From DASXKD01 sp963762735 (lineage in GTDB: Bacteria > Actinomycetota > Actinomycetes > Streptosporangiales > Streptosporangiaceae): 64,000 bases of DNA. Each line of letters begins with the position of its first letter. Position 1 is the first letter of the stretch. The stretch lies in assembly GCA_963762735.1 (NCBI GenBank), contig CAVXMG010000024.1, positions 97,769 through 161,768 on the forward strand, given 5' to 3'. Shown piece by piece: positions 36,165 through 44,833 of the stretch. The notes below the pieces were generated by a model that made no database searches, had not been told where the DNA came from, and saw only the letters and a program-made list of their open reading frames with translations. Position numbers and translations under genes: made by a program.

Positions 36165-36386
36165 TCAGCCGGCGTTGGTGACCAGGCCATGCCGGGTGCA
36201 GTGGCTGGACCAGCCGTCCGGGGTCACCTGCACCACCGTCCGGCGGCCGCAGCGGACGCAGTACCTGGGCGGCTCCAGCTTCATGGCGGCCCGGCAGGAG
36301 TCGTGCCCGGCGCCGTCGGCGGCAAGCTGCCGCCCGCAGTGGTCGCAGTACGCGCGGGCATCGACGGGCTGTTCTGGCTCGCTCAT
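36165..36386 (-). CDS. bsaP: BsaP-like small cysteine-rich protein (biotin synthase auxiliary protein family)
   Basis: A 73-residue protein from ATG 36386 (open frame to 36407). Two C-x-x-C pairs (YCDHCG and YCVRCG), C-x(8)-C and H/C residues further on, with the conserved string PPRYCVRCGRRTVVQVTPDG. This matches my recollection of the actinobacterial BsaP family, including a mycobacterial member shown to support biotin synthase by helping its iron-sulfur chemistry. It is convergent with the biotin carrier gene, and bioB lies 7.4 kb away. Family assignment is from memory of the motif and was not searched. Confidence 0.65.
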   Translation of the reverse strand: MSEPEQPVDARAYCDHCGRQLAADGAGHDSCRAAMKLEPPRYCVRCGRRTVVQVTPDGWSSHCTRHGLVTNAG

Positions 36387-36878
36387 CGGCGGCAGCCTAA
36401 CGCGCACACCGCCCAGCCGCGCTGAGTCCTGTTTCGCACTGCTATACCATGCGGGACATGGCTACCAGCGGAGCCGGACCCGGACGAGTGCTCAGCGATC
36501 GAAGCGGCACAGGCCGCAAGGAATACCGGCGCCGTCCGCCCAGCGTGGCGCACGTCCTGGTCTAACAGCGCACCGCCGACCCGTACTCGACTTTACGGCC
36601 GGCGCAGCGGTTGACGTAGCGAGCGATGCTGGCATGCGCGCCGGGTTTAGCGCGCGCTCGCGATCGACCGGTCGCGGCGAATACCGAAGCCGCCGAAGTA
36701 AATCCGGTCACCGGCGTCACCCAGGGCGTTGCTCCATCAGGCTGGCGGCTGCCGTCGTTGCCGCCGGGGCTTAATCCCCCGCGCGCAAACCCATGGTCGG
36801 AACCGCGTCCCTAGACACGCGCCACAAGTCTCTTCTCTCCAGGTCGCTGCGGATGTCTGCTCCTGAAGGAGTGCACGG
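36387..36878. other. Intergenic region with one possible 35-codon ORF
   Basis: About 490 bases. A TATACCAT hexamer-like element at 36443-36450 could be a plus-strand promoter. It is followed by an ATG ORF at 36458-36565 (MATSGAGPGRVLSDRSG...), too short and without homology I know, perhaps a leader or spurious. The remaining part to the MFS gene is GC-variable and shows no other feature. AGGAG precedes the MFS start. Confidence 0.35.
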
Positions 36879-38150
36879 ATGAAAGGCCAATTCGGAATCT
36901 TGCGGCAGCACACGTTCCGCCACGTCTTCCTGGCCCGTGCTGTCTCCTTGCTGGGCACGGCGATAGCACCTATCGCGCTGGCGTTCGCGGTTCTCGGCCA
37001 GCCGGGCGGCACCGCGACAAAGCTCGGGGTCGTCATGGCCAGTGAAGCGGCCGCGCAGGTGGTATTCCTGCTCGCCGGCGGGGTCCTCGCTGACCGGTTC
37101 TCGCGGTACCGGCTGATGGTGGGCTCGGACCTTATCGCGTTCGCCGCCCAGGGCAGCGTCGCCGGGCTGTTCATCTCCGGGGCCGCGCCGCTGGGCCTGA
37201 TCGCCGCGCTATCGGCGGCCACCGGCGCTGCCAGCGGCATCTTCTACCCGTCCTCACGCGGCCTGATCCCGCAGATAGTAGACGGCCCGCAGTTGCAGTC
37301 CGCGAACGCGCTCATCCGCCTGTCGCAGAACACAGCGGCCCTGGCCGGTGCCTCAATATCGGGAGTGATCATCGTTGGCGTGGGCGCCGGATGGGCACTG
37401 GCGATCGATGCCGTGTCGTTCCTGGTGTCGGCCGGGCTGGTGCTGACCTCGCGAGCACCACGGGCACGCCCCGCCGAAGAGGGCATGAGGATCATCGCCG
37501 ACCTGCGCGAAGGGTGGCAGGAGGTCCGGTCCCGCCAGTGGCTATGGGTATGCATCGCCCAGTTCGCGGTCGTGAACCTCTGCTTTGGGCCCAGCATCAA
37601 CGTGCTCGGCCCGGTCGTCGCCAGGCAGCACTACGGCGGCGCGCTCGCGTGGTCGGTGATCATCACCGCGCAGGCCATCGGGCTCATCGCCGGGAGTCTC
37701 ATCGCGATGCGGCTGCGGCCCGCCTTTCCCCTGCTGGCCGCCACCATCATTACCTTCGGCGTCGTGCCGCCGTTCTTCCTGCTGGCCTTCCACGCACCAG
37801 TGTGGCTCGTCGCCGCATCGATGCTGGGGGTCGGCGTCTCGATCGACGTCTACGAAGTGCTGTGGCTAACAGCGGTGCAAGAACACATACCCGGCGACAA
37901 GCTGTCACGAGTAACCTCCTGGGACGCCCTGGGCGCCTTCGCCCTCGAGCCGATAGGCCTGGTACTCGTCGGCCCCGTCTCCGCCATCCTCGGTACCCAG
38001 CACACCCTGATAGGCGCAGGCAGCCTCGTGGCCATCGCAAACCTCGCCGCACTGCTCACCCGATCCGTCCGGAGACTACCGGCCAGACCGCAACCCACAG
38101 ACGGCAACGAAGTCCCGCCGAATCCTGGGCTGCTCCCTGCCTCCTCATAG
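36879..38150 (+). CDS. Major facilitator superfamily transporter
   Basis: A 423-residue 12-helix MFS protein: FGILRQHTFRHVFLARAVS start, the A-motif-like loop GGVLADRFSRYRLMVGSD, then SSRGLIPQIVDGPQLQSANAL, typical of the enterobactin-exporter/MFS_3 group of efflux pumps. CTCCTGAAGGAG precedes the ATG. It is monocistronic. Substrate unknown; drug or metabolite efflux is an inference from the subfamily. Base composition is slightly less GC-biased than neighbours in the first 200 bases. Confidence 0.88.
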   Translation: MKGQFGILRQHTFRHVFLARAVSLLGTAIAPIALAFAVLGQPGGTATKLGVVMASEAAAQVVFLLAGGVLADRFSRYRLMVGSDLIAFAAQGSVAGLFISGAAPLGLIAALSAATGAASGIFYPSSRGLIPQIVDGPQLQSANALIRLSQNTAALAGASISGVIIVGVGAGWALAIDAVSFLVSAGLVLTSRAPRARPAEEGMRIIADLREGWQEVRSRQWLWVCIAQFAVVNLCFGPSINVLGPVVARQHYGGALAWSVIITAQAIGLIAGSLIAMRLRPAFPLLAATIITFGVVPPFFLLAFHAPVWLVAASMLGVGVSIDVYEVLWLTAVQEHIPGDKLSRVTSWDALGAFALEPIGLVLVGPVSAILGTQHTLIGAGSLVAIANLAALLTRSVRRLPARPQPTDGNEVPPNPGLLPASS

Positions 38151-38346
38151 CTGCCAGCACGACCCCGCCGCCCGCCTGCCTGCTCAGACCCTGCGGGGGT
38201 CTGCTTCCGCCGGTGGTGGTGCAGGCGGGCGCGACAACGGGAACGGGCACTACGTGGCGATGACTCCGGGCCCGGCGGATCGTCTTTACTGGGGGGCACG
38301 CGGCATCGGTCCCACTCGCCGTGAAGCAACGTGTCAGGAGGTCACT

Positions 38347-38991
38347 GTGTCGCAAGTCCGGGTGCACAATTTCTCAGTGTCGCTAGATGGGTTCGGCACC
38401 GGCGAGGGGCAAAGCCTGGACGCCCCGTTCGGCCACGCGGGAACCCGGCTGCACGAGTGGTTCTTCCCGACCCGCACGTTCTGCGCCATGCAAGGCCAGT
38501 CCGGCGGCAGCACCGGCATCGACGACGCCTTCGCCAGCGCCTGGAGCCAGGGCATCGGCGCGGAGATCATGGGCCGGGGCAAGTTCGGTCCCCACCACGG
38601 CCCCTGGCCGGACCAGGAGTGGAACGGATGGTGGGGAGACAACCCGCCGTTCCACACCCCGGTCTTTGTCCTCACCCACCATCCCCGGCCCCCCGTCCAG
38701 CTGAACGGCGGCACCACGTTTCACTTCCTCGACGCCACCCCCGCACAGGCGCTCGCGCAGGCGCGCCAGGCCGCCGCAGGCCAGGACATCCGCATCGGCG
38801 GCGGCCCGTCCACCATCCGCGAGTTCCTGGCCGCCGGCCTGATCGACTACGCGCACATCGTCGTGGTGCCGATCGTGCTGGGCCGCGGGGAACGGCTGTG
38901 GGATGGGCTGGAGGCGCTCGAAGACCGCTTCCAGATCGAGGCCGCCAACAGCCCCAGCGGCGTCACCCACCTCACCTTCAGCCGCCGGTAA
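38347..38991 (+). CDS. Dihydrofolate reductase-family (RibD C-terminal fold) protein
   Basis: A 214-residue protein from GTG 38347, chosen for the AGGAGGT placed four bases upstream. RVHNFSVSLDGFGTGEGQS is the first strand-loop, DIRIGGGPSTIREFLAAGLID is the NADPH-binding GG motif region, and DYAHIVVVPIVLGRGERLWDGL is the terminal RibD_C signature. Enzymes of this fold reduce pterin- or flavin-like substrates; stand-alone actinobacterial members have unknown substrates. Confidence 0.88.
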   Translation: MSQVRVHNFSVSLDGFGTGEGQSLDAPFGHAGTRLHEWFFPTRTFCAMQGQSGGSTGIDDAFASAWSQGIGAEIMGRGKFGPHHGPWPDQEWNGWWGDNPPFHTPVFVLTHHPRPPVQLNGGTTFHFLDATPAQALAQARQAAAGQDIRIGGGPSTIREFLAAGLIDYAHIVVVPIVLGRGERLWDGLEALEDRFQIEAANSPSGVTHLTFSRR

Positions 38992-39117
38992 CAGGCGGCA
39001 ACACGGCGGGGCACGCTAGGCCGGCCCGACCGGTACGCAGTTGGCTCCGACGGGCTTTCGCTGATCGAGGACAATCGCCGGGTCCACAGCGGGGCGGCCG
39101 GACCTTAGGGTGATGCA

Positions 39118-39576
39118 ATGGGATTGGCGGCAGGGCTGCGCGCGACCGTGCGGCACGTGGTGACCGAGGCGGATACCGCCATCCAGGCCGGCAGCGGGGA
39201 CGTCCCCGTGCTCGGCACCCCCAGGCTGCTGGCGCTGGCCGAGGCGGCCTGCGTCGCCGCTCTTGAGCCGCACCTCGATCCCGGGATGACGTCGGTGGGC
39301 ACCAGGGTGGCACTTGAGCACCGGCGGGCCAGCCCAGTCGGGGCCGAGATCGAGGTCGAGGCGGAGCTGACCGAGCTGGCCGGCCGCAAGCTGGTGTTCG
39401 CCTTCATCGCGCGTCACGTGGGGCCATCCGCGGCTGGCTACGCCCCTGACCAGGACGAGGAACTGGTGGCAGGCGCGGGTTCGGTGGAGCGGATCGTGGT
39501 GGACAGGGATAAGTTCCTCGCGCGTGCCGCGCTCCGGCCCGGCCGACCGGTACCTGAGCCGCCGGGAGTGCCATAG
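39118..39576 (+). CDS. Hotdog-fold thioesterase (FlK-like)
   Basis: A 152-residue single hotdog protein. LLALAEAACVAALEPHL forms the central helix with the catalytic Glu position, and GMTSVGTRVALEHRRASPVG and EVEAELTELAGRKLVFAF the strands, as in fluoroacetyl-CoA thioesterase-like proteins. The C-terminal 50 residues are an unconserved tail. It likely hydrolyses a short acyl-CoA. It faces the ThDP-enzyme gene across a repeated sequence. Confidence 0.85.
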   Translation: MGLAAGLRATVRHVVTEADTAIQAGSGDVPVLGTPRLLALAEAACVAALEPHLDPGMTSVGTRVALEHRRASPVGAEIEVEAELTELAGRKLVFAFIARHVGPSAAGYAPDQDEELVAGAGSVERIVVDRDKFLARAALRPGRPVPEPPGVP

Positions 39577-39583
39577 CGCGGCC

Positions 39584-39665
39584 GGGGCCTTCCCGCCGAA
39601 GTTTCCGGCCAGCGCTACGCCGGCCAGGGCCTTCCCGCCGGAGTTTCGCCGGCCAGCGCTACGCC
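39584..39665. repeat. Two direct copies of a ~40-bp intergenic sequence
   Basis: The unit ggccttcccgccgaagtttc followed by cggccagcgctacgccg occurs twice in a row with few changes between two convergent genes. Each unit also contains partial inverted symmetry (gccgg/ccggc), so it may form terminator-like structures. Confidence 0.65.
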
Positions 39666-39668
39666 GCC

Positions 39669-41360
39669 TCAGACCCCCGTGGTGGACCGCGGGTAGGCGA
39701 CCGCCGGGTCGGTGAGCACGTTGACCAGGTAGGGCACGCCGGAGTCGAAGGCCCGCCGCAGCGCCGGGCCGATCGCGTCCGGCCTGGTGACGGTCTCCCC
39801 GGCGCCACCGAGCGCCCGGACCACCTCGTCGTAGCGGCACCCCGGTTGCAGGTCGGCGACCACGTCGTAGCCGTACAGCGCCTGCATGGGGTACTTCTCC
39901 AGCGCCCAGATGCCGTTGTTGCCGCAGATCATCACGACCGGCAGCCGGTGCCGCACCAGCGTGTCCGCGTCCATCAGGGAGAACCCGGCCGCGCCGTCCC
40001 CGAGCAGCAGCACCACCTGCGCCGACGGCCGCGCGATGCGCGCCGCGATCGCATAGCCAAGGCCGGTGCCCAGACAGCCGTACGGCCCGGGGTCCAGCCA
40101 TCCGCCCGGCCGCTGCGGCTCCAGGTACTTGCCCGCGTAGGAGACGAAGTCGCCGCCGTCCCCGATCACCACGGCGTCGTCGTCGAGCACCCGGGCCAGT
40201 TCGCCGTAGACGCGCATCGGGTGCACCGGGTCGGCATCGCTGGTCAGCAGCGCTTGGTCGGCCGCGATGGCGTCGCGGGCCGCGGCCGCGAGCCGGGGGA
40301 GCCAGGTGTCCGCCCAGGGCGGCGCCGCGGCGCCTGCCTGGCGCATCGCCGCGGGCACGGCGGCGGCCAGCGCCGTGAAGAAGCCGGTGAGGTCCCCGGC
40401 GGCGGAGGCGGCCAGGGGGCGGTGGGTGGCGAGGTGGCCGGGGCTGTCGGCCACGTGGACCACCTGGGCCGGGGCGCCGCCGTCCCGCCCGCCGAACTCC
40501 CCGTAGCCGAGCCTGAAGTCCAGCGGCGTGCCTGCCACCAGCACCAGGTCCGCCGCGCCGAACGCCGCCGAGCGGGCCCGGGTGACGAGTAGTTCGTGGC
40601 CAGCGGGCAGTATCCCGCGCCCCTGGCCGTTGGCGACCACAGGCAGGCGCAGCTCGCAGGCCGCCTCCCTGGCGGCTGCCTCGGCGCCGGTCAGCCACAC
40701 GTCCGAGCCGAGCACCAGGACCGGGCGGCTGGCCCGGGCGAGCAGTCCGGCGATGGCCTCGACATCGGCGGGGTCCGGGCCGCCGGCGGCCGGTTCCAGG
40801 CCGCCGGGTGCCGCGGCCGGCAACTCCGGGCCGCCGTCGCCGAACAGCGCCTCCATGGCAAAGTCGACGAAAACCGGCCCCCGGTGCGGGGCGGTGGCCA
40901 GCAGGAAAGCCTCGTCCACCGCGGTGCCGACCGCGCTCGCCCGATGCTCGGTCCAGGCCCGCTTGGTGACCGGGGCCAGCAGCGGCGGGTGGTCGATCTC
41001 CTGCAGGCCGCCAGAGCCCCACCGGTAGTCCGGCGCCCGGCCGCCGAGGACGACCACAGGCGAGCCGTTGAACCAGGCCGTGGTGATGGCGCTGACCGTG
41101 TTCGTGACGCCGGGGCCGGCGGTGACCACGGCCAGCCCCGGGGCCCGGTTGAGCCGTGCGGTGGCCTCGGCGGCGAACACCGCCGTCTGTTCATGCCGCA
41201 CGTCGACCAGGCGCATCGGCGGATCCGCCTTCACCGCGCCGTCGTAGAGCGGGAACACATGCCCACCGGACAGGGTGAACATCGTGCTCACGCCGTGCAG
41301 GCGCGCGGCAGCCACCGCGTGCGCTCCGCCGTGCCGTGCCGGTTCCTTCTCCTCCGCCAT
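39669..41360 (-). CDS. Thiamine-diphosphate enzyme, acetolactate synthase-like family
   Basis: A 563-residue ThDP enzyme of the IlvB / 2-hydroxyacyl-CoA lyase group. The N-terminal PYR domain has VDVRHEQTAVFAAEA with the catalytic Glu and AVVTAGPGVTNTVSAI. The middle domain spans about 190-330. The PP domain has the cofactor motif LGDGAAGFSLMDADTL ... CGNNGIW (GDG-x-N). No regulatory subunit gene is adjacent, and sequence alone does not separate acetolactate synthase from hydroxyacyl-CoA lyase or oxalyl-CoA decarboxylase. It follows the symporter by 34 bases on the same strand, suggesting co-transcription and perhaps use of an imported acid. Confidence 0.85.
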   Translation of the reverse strand: MAEEKEPARHGGAHAVAAARLHGVSTMFTLSGGHVFPLYDGAVKADPPMRLVDVRHEQTAVFAAEATARLNRAPGLAVVTAGPGVTNTVSAITTAWFNGSPVVVLGGRAPDYRWGSGGLQEIDHPPLLAPVTKRAWTEHRASAVGTAVDEAFLLATAPHRGPVFVDFAMEALFGDGGPELPAAAPGGLEPAAGGPDPADVEAIAGLLARASRPVLVLGSDVWLTGAEAAAREAACELRLPVVANGQGRGILPAGHELLVTRARSAAFGAADLVLVAGTPLDFRLGYGEFGGRDGGAPAQVVHVADSPGHLATHRPLAASAAGDLTGFFTALAAAVPAAMRQAGAAAPPWADTWLPRLAAAARDAIAADQALLTSDADPVHPMRVYGELARVLDDDAVVIGDGGDFVSYAGKYLEPQRPGGWLDPGPYGCLGTGLGYAIAARIARPSAQVVLLLGDGAAGFSLMDADTLVRHRLPVVMICGNNGIWALEKYPMQALYGYDVVADLQPGCRYDEVVRALGGAGETVTRPDAIGPALRRAFDSGVPYLVNVLTDPAVAYPRSTTGV

Positions 41361-41394
41361 GCCGGCACGTTACCAGTCGGTAGGCCGGACCGTG

Positions 41395-43045
41395 TCAGCC
41401 GGTTCCCGCGGCGGCCGTGGTGACCGGCACAGGTGCGACCGCGGCGTCGTCGTCCCCGGCCAGGTAGTGGGCGGGCCGCGTCTCGTCGGCGCCCGCGGGC
41501 AGCCGCATCAGCCGGAACACCGCCGTCAGCACGATCGCCACCACCAGGTTGATCACCAGTGCGGTGACCGCGATGTACACCGTGTGGTTCAGGCCTGGCA
41601 CGTTGGCGGTGCTCGCGCCGAAGTGGGACCCGGCGACGCCGGGCGCGGGCGTGTTGTAGGCGACGATCGTGCCGTACACCATCGCCGCCGCCCAGCCCAC
41701 GATCAGCGCCCACCGGTGGAACCAGCGCGTGTACAGGCCGATCACGATCGCCGGGAAGGTCTGCAGGATCCAGACGCCGCCGAGGAGCTGCAGGTTGATC
41801 GCGAAGGTTTTGCTCAGGGCCAGCACGAACAGCAGGGCGCCCACCTTCACAAGCAGCGACACGAACTGGGCCACCCTGGTCTCCTGCGCCGGGGTGGCGC
41901 CGCGCGCGAAGAACTCCTTGTAGATATTGCGGGTGAACAGGTTCGCGGCCGCGATCGACATGATCGCCGCCGGCACCAGGGCGCCGATGGCGATGGCCGA
42001 GTAGCCCACCCCGGCGAACCAGGGCGGGAACATCTTCTGGAACAGGAACGGCACCGAGAGCTGTGCGTTGGCGCCGTTGGCCTTGACCGCCTGCGGCACG
42101 CCGGGTGCGGCAAGCGCCATGTAGCCGAGCAGCGCGACAAGCCCGAGCACCAGCGAGTAGGCGGGCAGGATCGCCATGTTGCGGCGGATCACGCTGCGCT
42201 TGCTGGAGGCGAGCACCCCGGTCACCGCGTGCGGGTACATGAACAGCGCCAGTGCCGAGCCCAGGGCCAGCGTGGCGTAGGCCCACTCGCCCGCGGGCGC
42301 GACGGTGAGCGACCCGAACGGCTTGCCGGTCTTCGGGTTGGTCTTGGCCAGGTGCGTGCCCGCCGTCGAGAAGATGTGCCCCCACCCGCCCAGCCTGGAC
42401 GGGATGTAGATGACCGCGACGATGATCATCAGGTAGACGAGTGTGTCCTTCATGAACGCGATCAGCGCGGGAGCCCGCAGCCCCGACAGGTAGGTGAACG
42501 CCGCGAGCAGCAGGAACGCGATCAGCAGTGGCAGGTCCTTGACGAAGGAGTTCGAGGCGTTGGCCCCGACCCCGAGCACTGTGAGCACCGCCTGGATGCC
42601 CACCAACTGGAGGGCGATGTAGGGCATCGTGGCAAGGATGCCGGTGACCGCCACCGCGAGGGCCAGGCCGCGGGACCCGTAGCGCCCACGGACGAAGTCC
42701 GCCGGGGTGACGTAGTTGTGCACCCGGGCCACCGACCACAGCCGGGGGGCGAACACGAACACGATCGGGAACACGATGACCGTGTAAGGGAACGGCGAAG
42801 AACCCGGCCGCGCCCGCCCCGAACACCACGGCCGGCACGGCGATGAACGTATAGGCCGTGTACAGGTCACCGCCGAGCAGGAACCAGGTGACCACGGTGC
42901 CGAAGCCACGGCCGCCCAGGCCCCACTCGTTGAGGTGCAGCCGGTCCTCGGCGCGCCGCCACCGGGCGGCAGCGAACCCGACGCCGGTGACGATCACGAA
43001 CAGGACCACGAAGACGGCGAACGCCACGGAGTTGACACCGCTCAT
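41395..43045 (-). CDS. Sodium:solute symporter (SSS family, MctP-like), frameshifted
   Basis: About 549 residues after removing one extra base near 42786-42798 (gccgttcccttacacg). Starts MSGVNSVAFAVFVVLF; a chain of about 13 helices follows (YVTPADFVRGRYGSRGLAL typical of SSS; LFMYPHAVTGVLASSKRSVIRRN; GALVPAAIMSIAAANLFTRNIY). The LMRLPAG C-terminal tail is soluble. Paired with an upstream DUF3311 protein it matches monocarboxylate (pyruvate/lactate/acetate) or related uptake systems. It sits directly before a ThDP enzyme gene. The frame break is in the third to fourth helix. Confidence 0.88.
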
Positions 43046-43432
43046 GTCAGTCTCCCTCCGCCGGTGGCGGCACCCTCTGGGCAGCGGGGGAGGGCCGCCC
43101 GGCCGGGCCTGCCCGCCGGCCGCGGCGCCCTGCGGGCCGGCCGCGGAGCCCTGCGGGCCGGGCGCGGGCGCCGGTGCTCCCGTCCCGCCCTGGGCACGCT
43201 TGCTCAGCAGGTAGGCGCACCAGGAGAGCAGTGCGACGGCCGGGACCCAGAGGAGCTGGTACCAGTAGAAGAACGGCCAGCCGCCCCAGGCGGGAGTCGT
43301 CCGGTTGTAGAACGGGACCCAGAGCGTCCCGACGAGAACTGCGGCTAAGAGGACCGCGATCACGGCCCAGATGCCCCAGTGCTGGCTGCGCCGGGGGCGT
43401 GCGTGTGTCGGTTGCGAGCTGAACTGCGCCAT
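43042..43432 (-). CDS. DUF3311 small membrane protein, symporter accessory
   Basis: Starts at ATG 43432, five bases after AGGAGG. Two membrane helices (WAVIAVLLAAVLVGTLWV; FFYWYQLLWVPAVALLSW) with YNRTTPAWGGWPFFYWYQL between, the DUF3311 hallmark. DUF3311 genes regularly precede SSS symporters. In the given sequence the frame runs without a stop into the symporter. If one extra base lies in the Pro/Gly-rich tail, the protein would instead end at a TGA overlapping the symporter ATG (ATGA at 43045-43042), the usual arrangement; the end given here assumes this. A true fusion is less likely. Confidence 0.75.
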
Positions 43433-43435
43433 CAC

Positions 43436-43659
43436 GTCCTCCTTGCGAATTGGTTGGCCAGGCCGGTCGCGGACACTGCCCAGATCGTGGCGCCAGGTGC
43501 GATCCGTGGTGCGGGGGTGACGTTATAGTGCGCGAAATGTCTACTGTAGGCAATAGCCAGATAGCGAAGAGTGCCGGAAGCGTCACAGATTGACGGACAG
43601 GGCCGTCGGCCCGGTCCGCCCGGGCAGGCGGCCTGCGGGCCAGGTCAGGCCGGCAGGGA
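43436..43659. other. Intergenic region upstream of the DUF3311/symporter unit
   Basis: Holds the probable minus-strand promoter (AT-richer patch at 43515-43560, cgttatagtgcgcgaaatgtc) and then very GC-rich sequence leading into short repeats. No gene or RNA was recognised. Confidence 0.4.
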
Positions 43660-43790
43660 CGGTCAGAGGGCGGCCCAGGAGGGCGGCCGGAGGGCGGCCG
43701 AAGCGGTCCGAACCGTCGGAGGGCGGCCCTTCGCGGTCAGAGGGCGGCCGCTCCGGCCGGAGGGCGGCCCTTCGCGGTCAGAGGGTGGCC
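43660..43790. repeat. Irregular short repeats of (g)gagggcggcc between bioB and the symporter genes
   Basis: The decamer-like unit gagggcggcc occurs about eight times, interspersed with ccttcgcggtca, which appears twice. The array directly follows the bioB stop codon and overlaps its last bases. It may have arisen by slippage. Confidence 0.6.
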
Positions 43791-44776
43791 GACAGCGCCT
43801 TGATCGGCATCTTCAGTCGGCCGAGCATGTCCAGATCGGCCCCGGCCGGGCGGCCGAGCGTGGTCAGGTAGTTGCCGACGATGATTGCGTTGATACCGCC
43901 AAGCATGCCGGCCTCGGTTCCCAGATCGCCGAGGGTGAGCTCACGCCCACCCGCATAGCGCAGCACGGTGCGGGGCAGCGCCAGCCGGAAGGCGGCGATC
44001 GTGCGCAACGCGTCGGCCGCCCCGAGCAGCGGCCGGTCCGCCAGCGGGGTTCCCGGCCGTGGGTTGAGGAAGTTCAGCGGCACCTCGTCCGGGCCGAGGC
44101 TGGCGAGTTGCGCGGCGAGCTCGGCGCGCTGGCCGATGCTCTCGCCCATGCCGATGATGCCGCCGCAGCACAGCTCCATGCCGGCCGCCTTGACCAGTGC
44201 GCAGGTAGCGGCCCGCTCCTCCCAGGTGTGCGTGGTCACCACCTGGCCGAAGAAGGACCGCGCGGCTTCCAGGTTGTGGTTGTAACGGTGCACGCCGAAG
44301 CCGGCCAGCTCGTCCGCCTGGGCCGGGGTGAGAATCCCCAGCGAGCAGGCGACATGGATGCCCACCTGTTCGGTGATCGCCCGGACCGCGGCGGCTACCT
44401 GCGACATCAGCCGTCGGTCCGGCCCGCGGACCGCGGCCACGATGCAGAACTCGGTGGCCCCGGTGGCCGCCGTCGCCCTGGCGGCCTCGACCAGCTCGGC
44501 GATGTCCAGCCACACCGCCCTGACCGGTGAGGAGAACTGCCCGGACTGGGAGCAGAAGTGGCAGTCCTCCGGGCAGCCGCCGGTCTTCACCGAGACGATC
44601 CCCTCGACCTCCACCTCGGGCCCGCACCAGCGCATCCGCACCTCGTGCGCCAGCGAGAGGGCCTCGCCGAGGCGGTCCTCGGGCAGGCTCAGGCACTGGG
44701 CGACCTGGTCTTGGTCCAGGCCCCTGCCCTCGTGCAGGACCCGGCTGCGTGCCTCGTCCAGGATGTCGTGGCTCAC
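43778..44776 (-). CDS. bioB: Biotin synthase
   Basis: A 332-residue radical-SAM enzyme that inserts sulfur into dethiobiotin. The [4Fe-4S] site is C-x3-C-x2-C in GGCPEDCHFCSQS. EFCIVAAVRGPDRRLM, HVACSLGILTPAQADEL, GVHRYNHNLEAARSFF, CCGGIIGMGES and VPLNFLNPRPGTPL follow as in BioB; YNHNLE and the Cys/Arg ligands of the second cluster (VACS; SIKA-like near the end) are consistent. No bioA, bioF or bioD is adjacent. A GntR regulator lies 57 bases upstream on the same strand, so the two may be co-transcribed. Confidence 0.93.
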   Translation of the reverse strand: MSHDILDEARSRVLHEGRGLDQDQVAQCLSLPEDRLGEALSLAHEVRMRWCGPEVEVEGIVSVKTGGCPEDCHFCSQSGQFSSPVRAVWLDIAELVEAARATAATGATEFCIVAAVRGPDRRLMSQVAAAVRAITEQVGIHVACSLGILTPAQADELAGFGVHRYNHNLEAARSFFGQVVTTHTWEERAATCALVKAAGMELCCGGIIGMGESIGQRAELAAQLASLGPDEVPLNFLNPRPGTPLADRPLLGAADALRTIAAFRLALPRTVLRYAGGRELTLGDLGTEAGMLGGINAIIVGNYLTTLGRPAGADLDMLGRLKMPIKALSATL

Positions 44777-44833
44777 GTGGGCTCCTTCTGCGGTCCGCTG
44801 CCGGTGCCGGTGACGACGGGGACGCCGACCGGG

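Noticed and set aside
36458..36565. 35-codon ORF after a TATACCAT element
   Set aside because: Too short, no clear ribosome site and no known family; mentioned only within the intergenic entry.
39016..41022. Minus-strand 668-residue ORF
   Set aside because: Out-of-frame shadow of the ThDP enzyme with Arg/Gly-rich nonsense sequence.
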